A DNA stretch of 59,990 nt, taken from a virus. Shown here one piece after another: positions 1-9,226 of this stretch; position 1 is the first letter of the stretch; every line of letters begins with the position of its first letter. Below the pieces are notes generated by a model, which was given only the letters and a program-made list of their open reading frames with translations, had not been told where the DNA came from and did no database searches. The stretch covers positions 1 through 59,990 of IMG/VR virus record IMGVR_UViG_3300047095_000623. The stretch is one strand, 5' to 3'. Made by a program: the position numbers and the translations under genes.

Positions 1-2
1 CA

Positions 3-1331
3 AACGGTGCTTCTAGTGGTGGTATTTTCGGTGCTGGCGTATCTAGTGGTAGTTATACCTCTCAGATGACAAACTCCGATGGCTATGCCGCTGGTGACTC
101 CCGTCTGCCCAAGATCCTCATTCCAATGATTAGACGTACTTTTCCAGAATTAATCTCCAATGAAATCTGCGGTGTCCAGCCGATGGGTGGTCCGGTGGGT
201 CTTGCTTTCGCTTTGCGTTATCAATATCAATCAACTCCTCTGAACGTACAGGACAATGTGGGATCTATTACTGCGGGAGCTGGTAACAGCTATCGCCAAA
301 CTGGATTCACCGGAAACGCAGGCACAACTGCTAATACGTTGTCCTCAGAAATGGGGTATCAACTATTGGACACTCGGTTCACCGGAACTTCTTCAGCAAC
401 CCTAACGGGTCATGCTGAGTGGTATTTCGCTGCACAAGATACGGGTGTGGCACAATTGCTGGCAGACTATGAAGCAACAGGTTTGATTCCTCAAATCGAA
501 ATGAAGTTTGAAAAGACTTCTATCGAAGCTGGAACACGCAGACTTGCCACCAAATGGACTATGGAGTTAGAACAAGACATCAAAAATATGCAAGGTATCG
601 ACATCGACTCCGAGCTGACGAATGCCATGTCTTATGAAATTCAAGCCGAAATTGACCGCGAAGTTGTCATGAGAATGATTCAATCCGCGTTTAACGCTGG
701 TTATGGTGCTGGTATCTCCATCTGGAGTCCAGTAAGTGCCGATGGTCGTTGGACTGCTGAACGTAATTTAACATTCTATCAACGTCTTATCATTGAGGCG
801 GGCCGTATGGCCGCTCGTAACCGCAGAGGTGCCGCTAACTTCGTTATTTGCACACCGCGTGTTTGCTCCATTCTGGAAATGTTACCGGATTTCAAAGTCT
901 TTGAAATCAATGGTACTGTTTCTACCGCTGGAGTTGGTATTGCGAAAGTTGGAACTGTTGGATCTCGATTCACTGTCTATCGTGACACAAGAACGGAAGT
1001 TCAGAATACCAATTATTCCCCGAACTATTATAAGACTGGAACTGATGGCGTTTCATACGGCACCAGTGGTGGATACACCTCTCCGGTTGAATATTGCCTA
1101 ATGGGGTATAAGGGTTCTGAATACTATGACACAGGTATTATCTATTGTCCGTATATTCCGATCATGGTTCAAAGAGCTATCGATCCGGTGAACTTTACGC
1201 CTCGCGTTGGTCTAATGACCAGATACGGGATCGTAACGAACATCTTCGGAAGCGCCCTTTATTACCACATCGTTGTAGTCAAAGGATTGGGCACAGCATT
1301 TACGCCTGGGTCGGTTTCTGTCTACCTGTAA
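3..1331 (+). CDS. Major capsid protein, T4 gp23-like (5' end outside window)
   Basis: Head shell subunit of a T4-like phage. The reading frame is open to the left edge, with residues NGASSGGIFGAG before the first in-window ATG at 66, so the true start lies upstream and about 443 residues are visible (T4 gp23 has 521). The segment PMIRRTFPELISNEICGVQP followed by a glycine-rich stretch and FALRYQY matches the conserved gp23 core around LIAFDICGVQP. The C-terminus with the PYIPIMVQRAIDP and PRVGLMTRYG segments is also gp23-like. It is followed by a strong hairpin terminator, as expected for the most abundant late product. A gp24-like vertex protein is the only serious alternative. Confidence 0.93.
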   Translation, partial: NGASSGGIFGAGVSSGSYTSQMTNSDGYAAGDSRLPKILIPMIRRTFPELISNEICGVQPMGGPVGLAFALRYQYQSTPLNVQDNVGSITAGAGNSYRQTGFTGNAGTTANTLSSEMGYQLLDTRFTGTSSATLTGHAEWYFAAQDTGVAQLLADYEATGLIPQIEMKFEKTSIEAGTRRLATKWTMELEQDIKNMQGIDIDSELTNAMSYEIQAEIDREVVMRMIQSAFNAGYGAGISIWSPVSADGRWTAERNLTFYQRLIIEAGRMAARNRRGAANFVICTPRVCSILEMLPDFKVFEINGTVSTAGVGIAKVGTVGSRFTVYRDTRTEVQNTNYSPNYYKTGTDGVSYGTSGGYTSPVEYCLMGYKGSEYYDTGIIYCPYIPIMVQRAIDPVNFTPRVGLMTRYGIVTNIFGSALYYHIVVVKGLGTAFTPGSVSVYL

Positions 1332-1372
1332 CGGTAATAACTCGTTGTAACTAAGCAACTTACGAACAATCT

Positions 1373-1413
1373 GAACCCGCAGGTGCCGAAGACCCTGCGG
1401 GTTCCTCGTTTTT
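1373..1413 (+). terminator. Rho-independent terminator after the capsid gene
   Basis: An 11-bp stem (GAACCCGCAGG with CCTGCGGGTTC) around an 8-10 base loop is followed by CTCGTTTTT. It lies 42 bases past the capsid stop codon. Confidence 0.9.
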
Positions 1414-1468
1414 ACCCATAAAAATCTATCAATAAAGGGGTCGTGCTTGACATTTTAAGATGTTGTGG

Positions 1469-1475
1469 TTAAATA
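1469..1475 (+). promoter_or_regulatory. T4-type late promoter (TTAAATA)
   Basis: TTAAATA with 5 bases to the ATG at 1481, the same geometry as the other late genes here. Confidence 0.7.
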
Positions 1476-1480
1476 CTCTC

Positions 1481-1585
1481 ATGACAGAGGAAGACCTTAA
1501 ATCAGTAGATACTTTTGAAAAGTTGTGGGATGAAAAGAAAAAATCAATCTTGGAAACTTTACAGCGTAAAGGAATAGTTGAATAA
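1481..1585 (+). CDS. Small acidic/basic helical protein, 34 aa
   Basis: Begins MTEEDLKSVDTFEKLWDEKK and ends KGIVE. It is charged, with no cysteine and no membrane segment. Too short to assign a function. The support is the perfectly placed late promoter 5 bases before the ATG and its position between the capsid terminator and the next late promoter. Confidence 0.6.
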   Translation: MTEEDLKSVDTFEKLWDEKKKSILETLQRKGIVE

Positions 1586-1598
1586 TTCATCATTTTAA

Positions 1599-1605
1599 CT
1601 AAATA
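1599..1605 (+). promoter_or_regulatory. T4-type late promoter (CTAAATA)
   Basis: CTAAATA with 5 bases to the ATG at 1611. Confidence 0.7.
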
Positions 1606-1610
1606 ATAAC

Positions 1611-2129
1611 ATGGCAACTTATACGTTTACAACCTCCCTTCTTTCAGCGGAAAAAACCGGGAACCCAAATCTTGTTGGGACTACTCTTACTTCCAACGGG
1701 GTAACTATTCTCACTCTTTCTACTAATGATGTCGGGATTGCTTTTAACCCAGTGTCTCCTCTAAGTGCATTCTCTTCTTCACAGATCACCGCGTTTGCCA
1801 CCCCTTCTCTATCTGCGGCAGCTTTAACCGCTGTAGGGTTACTGTCAAGCGGACCTCTATCAGATTTACCCGCCCTAACCGCATCCCGCATAAATGTATT
1901 GGGAACCACTATGCTTATAAACACCGCATACGCTGGTAAAACTTTCGCAGTTATTAAAACTCCTATGGTTAATAGAGTGGTCGCCCCGTTTGTACATTTA
2001 TCATTCGCACAATTATCTGGAGTCAACAGCTTGTCTACTACCTCACTCGCAGTAAGTTCCGTTTCCGCCACTACGACAGACGCTCAAACCTCAGAGACCA
2101 TTAGAAAGCATCTTCTAGGTTACTATTAA
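1611..2129 (+). CDS. Putative virion surface/decoration protein, 172 aa
   Basis: Not recognised by family. The protein is unusually rich in Ser, Thr, Ala, Leu and Val, has almost no charged residues until the C-terminal KHLLGYY, and contains repeated short LSxxSLSAxALTA-like stretches, as in beta-rich virion surface proteins. It has its own late promoter and its own terminator downstream, which suggests high, separately controlled late expression next to the capsid gene. A head decoration or fibre-associated role is inference only. Confidence 0.75.
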   Translation: MATYTFTTSLLSAEKTGNPNLVGTTLTSNGVTILTLSTNDVGIAFNPVSPLSAFSSSQITAFATPSLSAAALTAVGLLSSGPLSDLPALTASRINVLGTTMLINTAYAGKTFAVIKTPMVNRVVAPFVHLSFAQLSGVNSLSTTSLAVSSVSATTTDAQTSETIRKHLLGYY

Positions 2130-2147
2130 TAATCCTTGTTTACACCC

Positions 2148-2181
2148 AAAAAACCCGCTATAGCAATATGGCGGGTTTTTT
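2148..2181 (+). terminator. Rho-independent terminator
   Basis: An 11-bp stem AAAAAACCCGC/GCGGGTTTTTT with a 12-base loop. The 3' arm itself supplies the T-run. Confidence 0.9.
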
Positions 2182-2182
2182 G

Positions 2183-2210
2183 TTGACAAACGACTCACTA
2201 GAGATAAGTA
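2183..2210 (+). promoter_or_regulatory. Sigma70-like promoter
   Basis: TTGACA, a 16-base spacer and TAAGTA, with 5 bases to the ATG at 2216. It overlaps the tail of the preceding terminator. Confidence 0.55.
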
Positions 2211-2215
2211 TCCAT

Positions 2216-2806
2216 ATGACTGATATCAATACTAATACTATTCCGGTTGGAGATTTGACAATCAAGGATTTAACCATGCTCGCCCAAGTCCGCAACGTCG
2301 CAGACCAAGAGGTAAGCTATCTGGAAAGTTTAAGCATCTCGGCAAAAGAACGCTATGATATGGATTTAACGAACTCGTATAAAGATTATATTAAGTGTAA
2401 GGACAATCCTTTCTGGAGAGCGTGGGGAATGGATAAAGAAGATTTAATATACGGTAGTAAGATTTTTAACCTTATTATACTCGGATTCAACAAACTCACC
2501 GGACAAACATTCTCCAGCGCAGCGGGATCTTTTGTTTGTGATACCGAGCAAGAGGTAAAACAGTTTTTAAAAACCGAAAGGCCGTTGCTATATTGTATAT
2601 ATAAACAACCGCCTATACCAGCGTGGAATCCTAAAACTTTCGAACCAGACCCATCTGCTGATCCCATTCCCGCCCGTTTTATCGTAAGGCGTCATATTAA
2701 AATCGGTAAGCTATCGTGGTTTAAATATCACCTACAATTTATCCTTCCCAAGCTCCCGTTGAACGAGTACTGGTTCAAGTACTTCTATAGGATGTATCTC
2801 GGTTAA
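2216..2806 (+). CDS. Unknown protein, 196 aa, in structural block
   Basis: Not recognised. The start at 2216 (MTDINTNTIPVGDL) is preferred over an upstream ATG that lies inside the terminator hairpin, because a TTGACA-type promoter ends 5 bases before it. The N-terminal third is helical (LTMLAQVRNVADQEVSYLES). The C-terminal third is rich in aromatic and basic residues (WFKYHLQFILPKLPL). It sits directly before the baseplate hub gene, so a tail or baseplate assembly role is possible. Unlike its neighbours it has a -35/-10 promoter rather than a late one, which suggests earlier expression. Confidence 0.75.
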   Translation: MTDINTNTIPVGDLTIKDLTMLAQVRNVADQEVSYLESLSISAKERYDMDLTNSYKDYIKCKDNPFWRAWGMDKEDLIYGSKIFNLIILGFNKLTGQTFSSAAGSFVCDTEQEVKQFLKTERPLLYCIYKQPPIPAWNPKTFEPDPSADPIPARFIVRRHIKIGKLSWFKYHLQFILPKLPLNEYWFKYFYRMYLG

Positions 2807-2809
2807 ATA
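2803..2809 (+). promoter_or_regulatory. T4-type late promoter (TTAAATA)
   Basis: TTAAATA overlapping the stop codon of the preceding gene, with 7 bases to the ATG at 2817. Confidence 0.65.
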
Positions 2810-2816
2810 GTTGTAG

Positions 2817-3542
2817 ATGTTTGTACGTGGTTCTGGAACTGGGCAAGAGTATAAAAGGATGGACTCCACCCTCTTCAGAGGGATAGTAGTCAAGAACGAT
2901 GATCCACTTAGACTCAATAGGGTCAAGGTATACATTCCAGAGATTACCAATCAACCGTACGATGGATGGTTTGAAGCGTACGACGCCATCAATGTCAAAG
3001 CGCCCGGAGTCAACAATGAGACCGACAACTGGACAGATGTTAAGATATTCGAGGAAATCGCCAAACTTATTCCATGGGCGGAAATATCTTATCCGGTAAT
3101 GGGAGAATCCGGGTGTTATAGATACTATAACAAGAAAAACGGAGAGATATCAACCATATCCGATTGCAATTATGAAGACGGGTTTCAGATAAACGACATG
3201 GAACCAGTCTCCTTGGCACTTGGTTCTTTCTGTCCTGCGTATATATATGAGAACGTGGAAACCGCAATCGGAGACGCTTTCTCCAATCCGGTAGACAACC
3301 TATCGGTTAAGTGTAACCCGTACGCGTACTCTTATAGACCGTCCAAACACGTCAACAAGTCCAAAGGGATGTTCGGGGTTCCTGAAGTAGGGGCGAAAGT
3401 TTGGGTATATCATTACGACGGAGATATGAACTTCCCCATCGTCACGGGCATATATCATGATTATAGGGAGCTTACCCTGATCAACGATACCGACAACCCG
3501 GAATTGATAGGACCGGAATATCCGTCCAACTTTGAGAATTGA
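2817..3542 (+). CDS. Baseplate hub subunit with gp5-like OB fold
   Basis: Likely the part of the central tail hub that carries the spike. After MDSTLFRGIVVKN comes DPLRLNRVKVYIPEI, the usual opening of the gp5/VgrG OB domain (FxGxVxNxxDPxxxGRVKVxIP). This is followed by an IPWAEISYPVMG segment and, near the C-terminus, VPEVGAKVWVYHYDGD with a final PIVTGIYH, all in family order. At 241 residues it holds the OB domain only; no lysozyme domain is visible. The next gene supplies the spike, so the gp5 function seems split over two genes. Late promoter at 2803. Confidence 0.82.
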   Translation: MFVRGSGTGQEYKRMDSTLFRGIVVKNDDPLRLNRVKVYIPEITNQPYDGWFEAYDAINVKAPGVNNETDNWTDVKIFEEIAKLIPWAEISYPVMGESGCYRYYNKKNGEISTISDCNYEDGFQINDMEPVSLALGSFCPAYIYENVETAIGDAFSNPVDNLSVKCNPYAYSYRPSKHVNKSKGMFGVPEVGAKVWVYHYDGDMNFPIVTGIYHDYRELTLINDTDNPELIGPEYPSNFEN

Positions 3543-3560
3543 ATAATCCTTTTGCGGTCT

Positions 3561-3566
3561 TAAATA
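3561..3566 (+). promoter_or_regulatory. T4-type late promoter (TAAATA)
   Basis: TAAATA with 6 bases to the ATG at 3573. Confidence 0.65.
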
Positions 3567-3572
3567 GGTATA

Positions 3573-5180
3573 ATGGCCATAATCTATAGAAACCGCTTTG
3601 TCCTAAACCAACGTGGGGGTAGCCTCGACATTGATAATACAACTGATAAAGAGAAGATTAAAATCTCCCAACGGAGTGGTAGTAATATATCACTCACAAA
3701 CATGGTCAATTCCGAGCTGGCAACCAACAACAAACAAGTCAACGTGGTCAACGATTCCTTCGAAACTGTAGGAAAAGACAAGACGATTTTAGTAAATAAA
3801 AACCACACCCTTAGAACAGGAGAGAATAGTTATGCTTTAAAAGGGTTTAAGGATAGTATCCAGTTGGAAGCGTTCCAACAGTGGAAGGACGTCTACACGT
3901 ACGTTGCCAATAAAGCCGCACAGTTTAAAATAAAGCGCGGAGGTAGAGGATACCCGAATTGTATCTACGAAACCCCTAAGATTGGAAGCGCAGCCAAGAA
4001 CCCTGTAATAGGAAGTCCCACGGTCACGGTTGAAAATAACTTTTCGGGCTACACTGGCATACCCATACGGGATAACGCCAACGACCAAGTTGCCACATAT
4101 ATAACGGTTCCCGACCATGGAACTACCAAACCCGCATCAAAAAAAGGAGTCTCCCTGAATGATATTGAGGTATCTGCGGGAGCGTCCGGGTCCAAAGCTC
4201 CGGGGGTACTAAGAGGTGCGAAAGAAAGCGCGGCTACAGAAGGAGGATCATGGGATATAAATGACGACACTTACAATCTGGCACAGATATTAAAAGGATT
4301 CCAGACAAACCTTATACCCATTGAGCAGAAGATGGGAGATGGTGGAGACGAGACATACCTAACCAAGCGGCACAAGTTTGAGCAAGTGGGGGCGGTATTT
4401 AACGACTACCCAAGTATTGTAATCGATCCAGTGGGAAGAAGCCAACCGTTTGAAATGCTGGTATCGACCACGGGAGCGTATAAGAACCATGATGCGGTTT
4501 CCCATATAGAGGAAGTGGACAACAGTACCAACTTCCCATGTGGAAATGATGATAAGGTTGCTGGGAACAGGTACTCTCGAATCGTTGGATCTGGAGGTAT
4601 TCAGCTAAAAACCACCGGGAGTATGGAGCTGGGAGGAGCGGTACTAAACGCGGGATTCAAGCGAATCCATCTAAATTCCTCTCACGGCATACAAATAGGA
4701 TCGGAAGAGTTTATTGAACTCCAGTCTATAAAGAGTATCATTCTGCGAACCGAGCGTCAAGTTTACATTGAAAATTCCCTAGGAGTTAAAGGAAATGTGG
4801 TAATCGGAGGGGGCGCGTACGTAGAGGGGGAACTGTATGTAAACCATATAACCGCTCCTCTGGAGGTTCATCAAACAGAGGACACCGTTCTATATGGTAA
4901 GTTTAATACTGAAGTGCCGCGAAGATTGGCTATCGGAGAAGTCTTCTGTGATTACGGCAACGAGGTAAGGTGGAACACCGTGTACGCTCTAGGAACCCAC
5001 AATCTTATTAAGAACTATCCACATAGTCACCACCATAATGGAATACCGATTCGCCTGACTCGTTCCAATGCGGACGTTAGAAACTTCGCTCAAGCGGAGA
5101 ACATAAACGCCCATAATAACGTATCCCCCGCGTTACCGCAACTCCACGAAAAGAAGGTCGGAGAAGCTACCAGTGTTTAA
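3573..5180 (+). CDS. Baseplate central spike / gp5 C-terminal-like beta-helix protein
   Basis: A 535-residue protein directly after the OB-fold hub gene. The C-terminal half has the alternating short beta-strand pattern of trimeric spike helices (GGIQLKTTGSMELGGAVLNAG, then GIQIGSEEFIELQS, VYIENSLGVKGNVVIGGGAY, with EGELYVNHITAPLEVH). The tip-proximal end carries a histidine cluster, HSHHHNGIPIRL, similar to metal-binding tips of phage spikes. The N-terminal 120 residues look like a gp5-type region (SGSNISLTNMVNSE). Function from context and repeat pattern: membrane-piercing spike at the baseplate centre. The histidine cluster as an iron or zinc site is inference. Confidence 0.75.
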   Translation: MAIIYRNRFVLNQRGGSLDIDNTTDKEKIKISQRSGSNISLTNMVNSELATNNKQVNVVNDSFETVGKDKTILVNKNHTLRTGENSYALKGFKDSIQLEAFQQWKDVYTYVANKAAQFKIKRGGRGYPNCIYETPKIGSAAKNPVIGSPTVTVENNFSGYTGIPIRDNANDQVATYITVPDHGTTKPASKKGVSLNDIEVSAGASGSKAPGVLRGAKESAATEGGSWDINDDTYNLAQILKGFQTNLIPIEQKMGDGGDETYLTKRHKFEQVGAVFNDYPSIVIDPVGRSQPFEMLVSTTGAYKNHDAVSHIEEVDNSTNFPCGNDDKVAGNRYSRIVGSGGIQLKTTGSMELGGAVLNAGFKRIHLNSSHGIQIGSEEFIELQSIKSIILRTERQVYIENSLGVKGNVVIGGGAYVEGELYVNHITAPLEVHQTEDTVLYGKFNTEVPRRLAIGEVFCDYGNEVRWNTVYALGTHNLIKNYPHSHHHNGIPIRLTRSNADVRNFAQAENINAHNNVSPALPQLHEKKVGEATSV

Positions 5181-5187
5181 GAGTTGT

Positions 5188-5218
5188 GCCAAAGGTCAAG
5201 TCCAGCTTGACCTTTGGC
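5188..5218. terminator. Bidirectional hairpin between convergent genes
   Basis: A perfect 13-bp stem, GCCAAAGGTCAAG with CTTGACCTTTGGC, around a 5-base loop between the stop codons of the spike and ClpP-like genes. No strong T-run on either side. Confidence 0.75.
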
Positions 5219-5233
5219 GTATATTACAAACAC

Positions 5234-5887
5234 TTACCGAATCTCATCCACGATTCCATACGCGAGACATTCCGCCGCATCTAAATAGATGTCCTTTTTC
5301 ATCAGCTCGTCCAGTCTTTTCATGGGGATTTTTGTATACTCCTTATAAAAATCCTTCAGGATCTTCATAAGCTTGGTACAGTTTTGTAAATCGTTTTCCA
5401 TTTCGGCAAACGTCCCATACGATTCAGACGATAATTGGTGAATCAGCATGTGACTATACTTACCGATAAACCGTTTATCTCCTACGGAACTTAATAAAGT
5501 CCCTGCGGATGCTACCAGTCCATCCACGTAAGTATACGTCTTAGACCGTAGATTCCTAATAGTATCTACCGTTGAGAAAGCAGGGTATAGTTGTCCTCCC
5601 GGGGTACATATATGTAGATGGATAATAGGAGTAAACGAATCTTCTCCTAAAATGGTTTTAGAATGTTGAAGTTTATTATCAATCTCAACCAAAACTCGAT
5701 TTAATTCTAAACAGGTTTCATCGTCAATATCACCATAAAAGAATATAGTGTTTTCAACTACCCGGATTCCTACGGATATTTGTTGGGGTTGATCCGGCCC
5801 ATTATTTATATAAATGGGAAATTGGCCTGCGATTTTATTATTATCCTCGACTTCCGAAGATAAGCGTTTTTTATGTTTCCAGTGCAT
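5234..5887 (-). CDS. ClpP-like serine protease
   Basis: A 217-residue member of the ClpP/crotonase fold. The serine motif lies in DGLVASAGTLLSSVG (ClpP pattern GxAASMGxxLL), the histidine in HMLIHQLSSES (ClpP IMIHQP), and an aspartate in MKKDIYLDAAECLAYGIVDEI (ClpP RDxxxxAxEAxxYGLID). The N-terminal strand TIFFYGDIDDETCLELNRVL matches the ClpP entry (IIFLGGxIDDexAnxVia). Start choice: the ATG at 5887 gives a gap of 11 bases after the ribonucleotide reductase stop, while an upstream ATG at 5929 would overlap that gene. Phage ClpP-like proteins often act as head maturation proteases, but no portal or scaffold gene is adjacent here, so a role in proteolysis during infection is equally open. Confidence 0.85.
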   Translation of the reverse strand: MHWKHKKRLSSEVEDNNKIAGQFPIYINNGPDQPQQISVGIRVVENTIFFYGDIDDETCLELNRVLVEIDNKLQHSKTILGEDSFTPIIHLHICTPGGQLYPAFSTVDTIRNLRSKTYTYVDGLVASAGTLLSSVGDKRFIGKYSHMLIHQLSSESYGTFAEMENDLQNCTKLMKILKDFYKEYTKIPMKRLDELMKKDIYLDAAECLAYGIVDEIR

Positions 5888-5898
5888 ATAATTATGTG

Positions 5899-8800
5899 TT
5901 ACCGTAATGGACAAGCCCCTCCCGCACATTCCAATCCGTCCAATACTTCACTACTAATATTTAAGTGAAGCCGCACAGGTTTCAATCTTTTGATGAGTGA
6001 AAGGTAGGTCTTCTCGTCGATTTCCTCATAAGGAGCTTGTTTAAACCCATGATTGGAATGTAAAAGGAAACTGAGAGTTTTACATTTGGTCTCATAATTC
6101 TCTTTCATCCATTCCTGAATCCCTTCTAATTCATCAGTACTGTAGTAAATTGTTACCGAAACCGAGTTGTCGGACCAAACCGTTTGTAATTTATTGACAA
6201 GTTCCAATTGCTGGATTGCGGTCATATCGGCGGATAGAATGGCGTCATCACCGACCTGACAAGGAAACTCCACGGCGAAGGTGGAATAATCCTCTGACCC
6301 GTCGAATCGAACCACATACTCCATTTTATATCCAGCGTCTTTACAAACCTGAACCAACGGGTCGGAACTACCTATACGTATTCGTCTTATATAGAATCTG
6401 GAATACGCAGGGTGTCCACCGGGAGTCGCGCCCGCCAATAAAGAAGCCGTACCACTAGGTTTGACCGTAGTCAACTTAATACTGGTGGGCCATCCTCTTT
6501 GTTGACTCCAGTCCTTGTCGAGCTGGACAAGTTTTTTATAACATTCGTCCAGCCACTCCAGTTTAGGTATGGACTGACAAACGCCCGTAACGCCTAGTCC
6601 GATGCGCCGATTCTTCTTACCTATTTTATCGGTTTTCTCGTATAAAGCGGGGAGAGTCCAAACTGCCTTTTGTGTTTTATATAAGAGACGGGCGCAATCA
6701 AACAATTCTTCTTCGTCGTTTATATTGTTTAAATATATCTCGCAAAGATTACATGGCTCTCCATCAGCTAGAGTAATTTCCCCACACGGATTTATTCCGT
6801 CGCAGTTGTCAGGTTTTTCCTCCCCCAATCTTCCAACAGATCTACACAAAGGAAGATTCATAAACCCATACGCCTCCCCTTTAGCTTTTCCGGTTTTTTT
6901 ATCTAACACGTATCCATTGTTCCAAACGTCATCTGATATGTGAGAATATTCGTCCGCGTTAATGGTGTTGTTGGACTTATCCCGCCAATTCGGAATCTTT
7001 CCATCTGCCCAATTCTTGGCTTTTATGAAAAGATAATCGTCTGGATCACCTACAGCTATTTGAGCGGAATTATGAGTCAAGTAACCATTCGCAAAAAACT
7101 CATGCACGTCTTCTACCTCAATGTCGTAAGTTTCTACCTGAGAATTGCCCATTTGGACTTCTAATACTTCAACTGGACATAGTGTGGGGGTTATTCCAGA
7201 GTATCTTTCATATCTATCTATGGTGACTTGTTCGTTTGAATACGCCCCAAGTTCTCTTTTTCCATGAACAAGCCAACTACTTGGGTATCCATTGGAATAA
7301 TTCGTTTTACTTGAAATACGAATATCCTTTTCCAGCATTTCACAGTTTATAACTTGGTTTTTTGAATGATTGGTTATCAACACGACATGGTATAATTTTT
7401 GCCATCCTAGTCTTGACGGGGTGTTTTCACTACCCTCGTTTAATCTAGATTCTATTCCGCATGAATATAATAACGCTTGTATTTCCTTCGCAAAATTTTC
7501 ATAGACGGTAGTTACTACATGTACAGGTCTATTATTTGCAGCTCCATCACCGTCCATTACCCCACACACAAAAGCCAAACGAATCTTATGATTCGCCCGC
7601 AGTATATATTCTGGGACTGTAAGCGGAACGTTGGCTTGTTTTAGATTTTTGTCTAGATACCACGCTATTTGTTTTGATTGACAACTAACCATCCATGAGT
7701 TTTCATTTTTCCTATGTTTTAATACCACATTGACCAACCCGAATCTTTCCAGTTGTTGTTTCGCTCTTTCTGCGATGGAGTATTCGTTTTCGTTAAAAAC
7801 CAAAGAGACACACGCGTTGAACCCGTTATTATCATAATTCGGGTAAGTATACCCGTCAGCCTGAAAAATACCTAAAAACCACGCCATGTCAGAGTCTAGT
7901 TCTGGTACTATAATATCCTGACAAGTGGTAGAATGTTTACTTTTCTCATATTTCCACTCTGGAAGATATGTTTGAATCCCGGTGCAAATATTTCTAGAAG
8001 TCCCCAGTCGGTCTCCCGCTTTCAAGTTTTGGGCCTCCACCCATTCATATTCACCCCCCAAGTTTTTCAAAACCGCCATTTTATGGTTGGGGGTACATTC
8101 AAAACTTCCGTCCTGAGTTTTAATAAAAATGGTGTTCTGTTTTCCTTGATAGAAATTGTTGAGTACTTTTTTATACCCGTCTACAGTAAGAACTCGATCT
8201 CCGACTTTAATATTTTTAATACGTTGTAATCCTTCGTCGGTGTGAACTAGCGTATATTCTGGGAGACACCTTCGTACGTTACCAGCTACCACGATGGACC
8301 CGATAAGATTGTTGATGTCCAGCACATCAACAGAACGCAGTTTTTTACCCTCTCTCCCCCGGAATACGGTGAAGATGGATTCCAGCCCTTCTATAAGAAT
8401 CTGCGGCCCGCTTGAAGTCCCTCCGAATCCTTTTATCGGTTCCCCAAGCCCGCGTACCAGTATAGTGGAATACGTAAACGATTTTCCCGTAACAAAATAA
8501 GAATTCAAAACCTTCCTTAATAGTTCCACCCAACCCTGCCGAGAATCGGGTACGATAAAATCCGCGTCCTTGGACAGTATATGAGTGATAGTCACCCCTT
8601 TTTTAATTTTGGGAAGCTCATGGATATCCTCCCGTTTGACGGAAAATCCAACGCCCCCTCCCAACATAAGATGTTCAAACAGAAAGCAGAAGTCTTCCAG
8701 CTCCCGCATGGAGACCCACCAACACGCCAACAGGCTTGCCAGCCCGAAACGATCTACGGTAGAAGTCCCCAGCTGCCAGAGCATCCTACCACCAAAGGTG

Positions 8801-9084
8801 CATTTTAAATTGAATACTAGATCGTATAATCGTTCCGCTTCCTCCTGTGTATATTCCGCTCCTATTTTTTGCGCTCCATTGATACATCGGGCGACGGTCT
8901 GCCACCATTCTTCAGTGGTGTCCGCATTGATCATTCTGGAGTACGTACGTTTATATACAATGTATCCAAGACCGTTAAAACCCCAATTGGGTTGTCGGTA
9001 CATGTATTTGGTTAGGAATGGTTCGGTTAGTAAAGTGCTGAAACAGTATGTTTCGTTGTATGTTGGTAAATCTTGTGTTCCCAT
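5899..9084 (-). CDS. nrdJ: Adenosylcobalamin-dependent (class II) ribonucleotide reductase with intein
   Basis: Reduces ribonucleoside triphosphates to deoxy forms for phage DNA synthesis. The exteins resemble the monomeric Lactobacillus leichmannii enzyme: FGRMLWQLGT-like entry, first redox cysteine in LLACWWVSM, thiyl-radical cysteine in GINPCGEITL, PSGTASLLAGATPG near the C-terminus, and the terminal redox pair CAGGACPLR. A 400-residue intein interrupts the conserved GNVRR/SAQIA segment. Start: ATG 9084 keeps the family N-terminus (FGFNGLGxxVYxRTYSR); upstream ATGs at 9123 and 9186 are possible, but a minus-strand GTAAATA lies in the extension. About 660 residues remain after splicing. The enzyme needs no oxygen but needs B12 from the host. 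Confidence 0.95.
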   Translation of the reverse strand: MGTQDLPTYNETYCFSTLLTEPFLTKYMYRQPNWGFNGLGYIVYKRTYSRMINADTTEEWWQTVARCINGAQKIGAEYTQEEAERLYDLVFNLKCTFGGRMLWQLGTSTVDRFGLASLLACWWVSMRELEDFCFLFEHLMLGGGVGFSVKREDIHELPKIKKGVTITHILSKDADFIVPDSRQGWVELLRKVLNSYFVTGKSFTYSTILVRGLGEPIKGFGGTSSGPQILIEGLESIFTVFRGREGKKLRSVDVLDINNLIGSIVVAGNVRRCLPEYTLVHTDEGLQRIKNIKVGDRVLTVDGYKKVLNNFYQGKQNTIFIKTQDGSFECTPNHKMAVLKNLGGEYEWVEAQNLKAGDRLGTSRNICTGIQTYLPEWKYEKSKHSTTCQDIIVPELDSDMAWFLGIFQADGYTYPNYDNNGFNACVSLVFNENEYSIAERAKQQLERFGLVNVVLKHRKNENSWMVSCQSKQIAWYLDKNLKQANVPLTVPEYILRANHKIRLAFVCGVMDGDGAANNRPVHVVTTVYENFAKEIQALLYSCGIESRLNEGSENTPSRLGWQKLYHVVLITNHSKNQVINCEMLEKDIRISSKTNYSNGYPSSWLVHGKRELGAYSNEQVTIDRYERYSGITPTLCPVEVLEVQMGNSQVETYDIEVEDVHEFFANGYLTHNSAQIAVGDPDDYLFIKAKNWADGKIPNWRDKSNNTINADEYSHISDDVWNNGYVLDKKTGKAKGEAYGFMNLPLCRSVGRLGEEKPDNCDGINPCGEITLADGEPCNLCEIYLNNINDEEELFDCARLLYKTQKAVWTLPALYEKTDKIGKKNRRIGLGVTGVCQSIPKLEWLDECYKKLVQLDKDWSQQRGWPTSIKLTTVKPSGTASLLAGATPGGHPAYSRFYIRRIRIGSSDPLVQVCKDAGYKMEYVVRFDGSEDYSTFAVEFPCQVGDDAILSADMTAIQQLELVNKLQTVWSDNSVSVTIYYSTDELEGIQEWMKENYETKCKTLSFLLHSNHGFKQAPYEEIDEKTYLSLIKRLKPVRLHLNISSEVLDGLECAGGACPLR
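7069..8268 (-). other. Intein with LAGLIDADG homing endonuclease, inside nrdJ
   Basis: A 400-residue in-frame insertion starting at Cys (CLPEYTLVHTDEGLQ, block A) and ending HN before an extein Ser (ANGYLTHN/S). Block B is visible as CTPNHKMAVL. Block F is VETYDIEVEDVHEFFANG. Two LAGLIDADG motifs are present: WFLGIFQADGY and FVCGVMDGDGA. All splicing residues (Cys1, block B His, His-Asn, Ser+1) are present, so splicing should work. It sits at a conserved nucleotide-binding segment of the host enzyme, as is usual for inteins. Confidence 0.95.
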
Positions 9085-9226
9085 AATTAAAGTTGCGTGC
9101 TGACGATAAAACGATAGTAGCATGTCCGCGCCTAAAGTCAACCTTGTTGCTGGATTATTTACCCGGAAATTGGTCAGGTGGACCACTCTTGGAAAGTTTC
9201 ATCGCCATGATAAATACCGTATCTCG

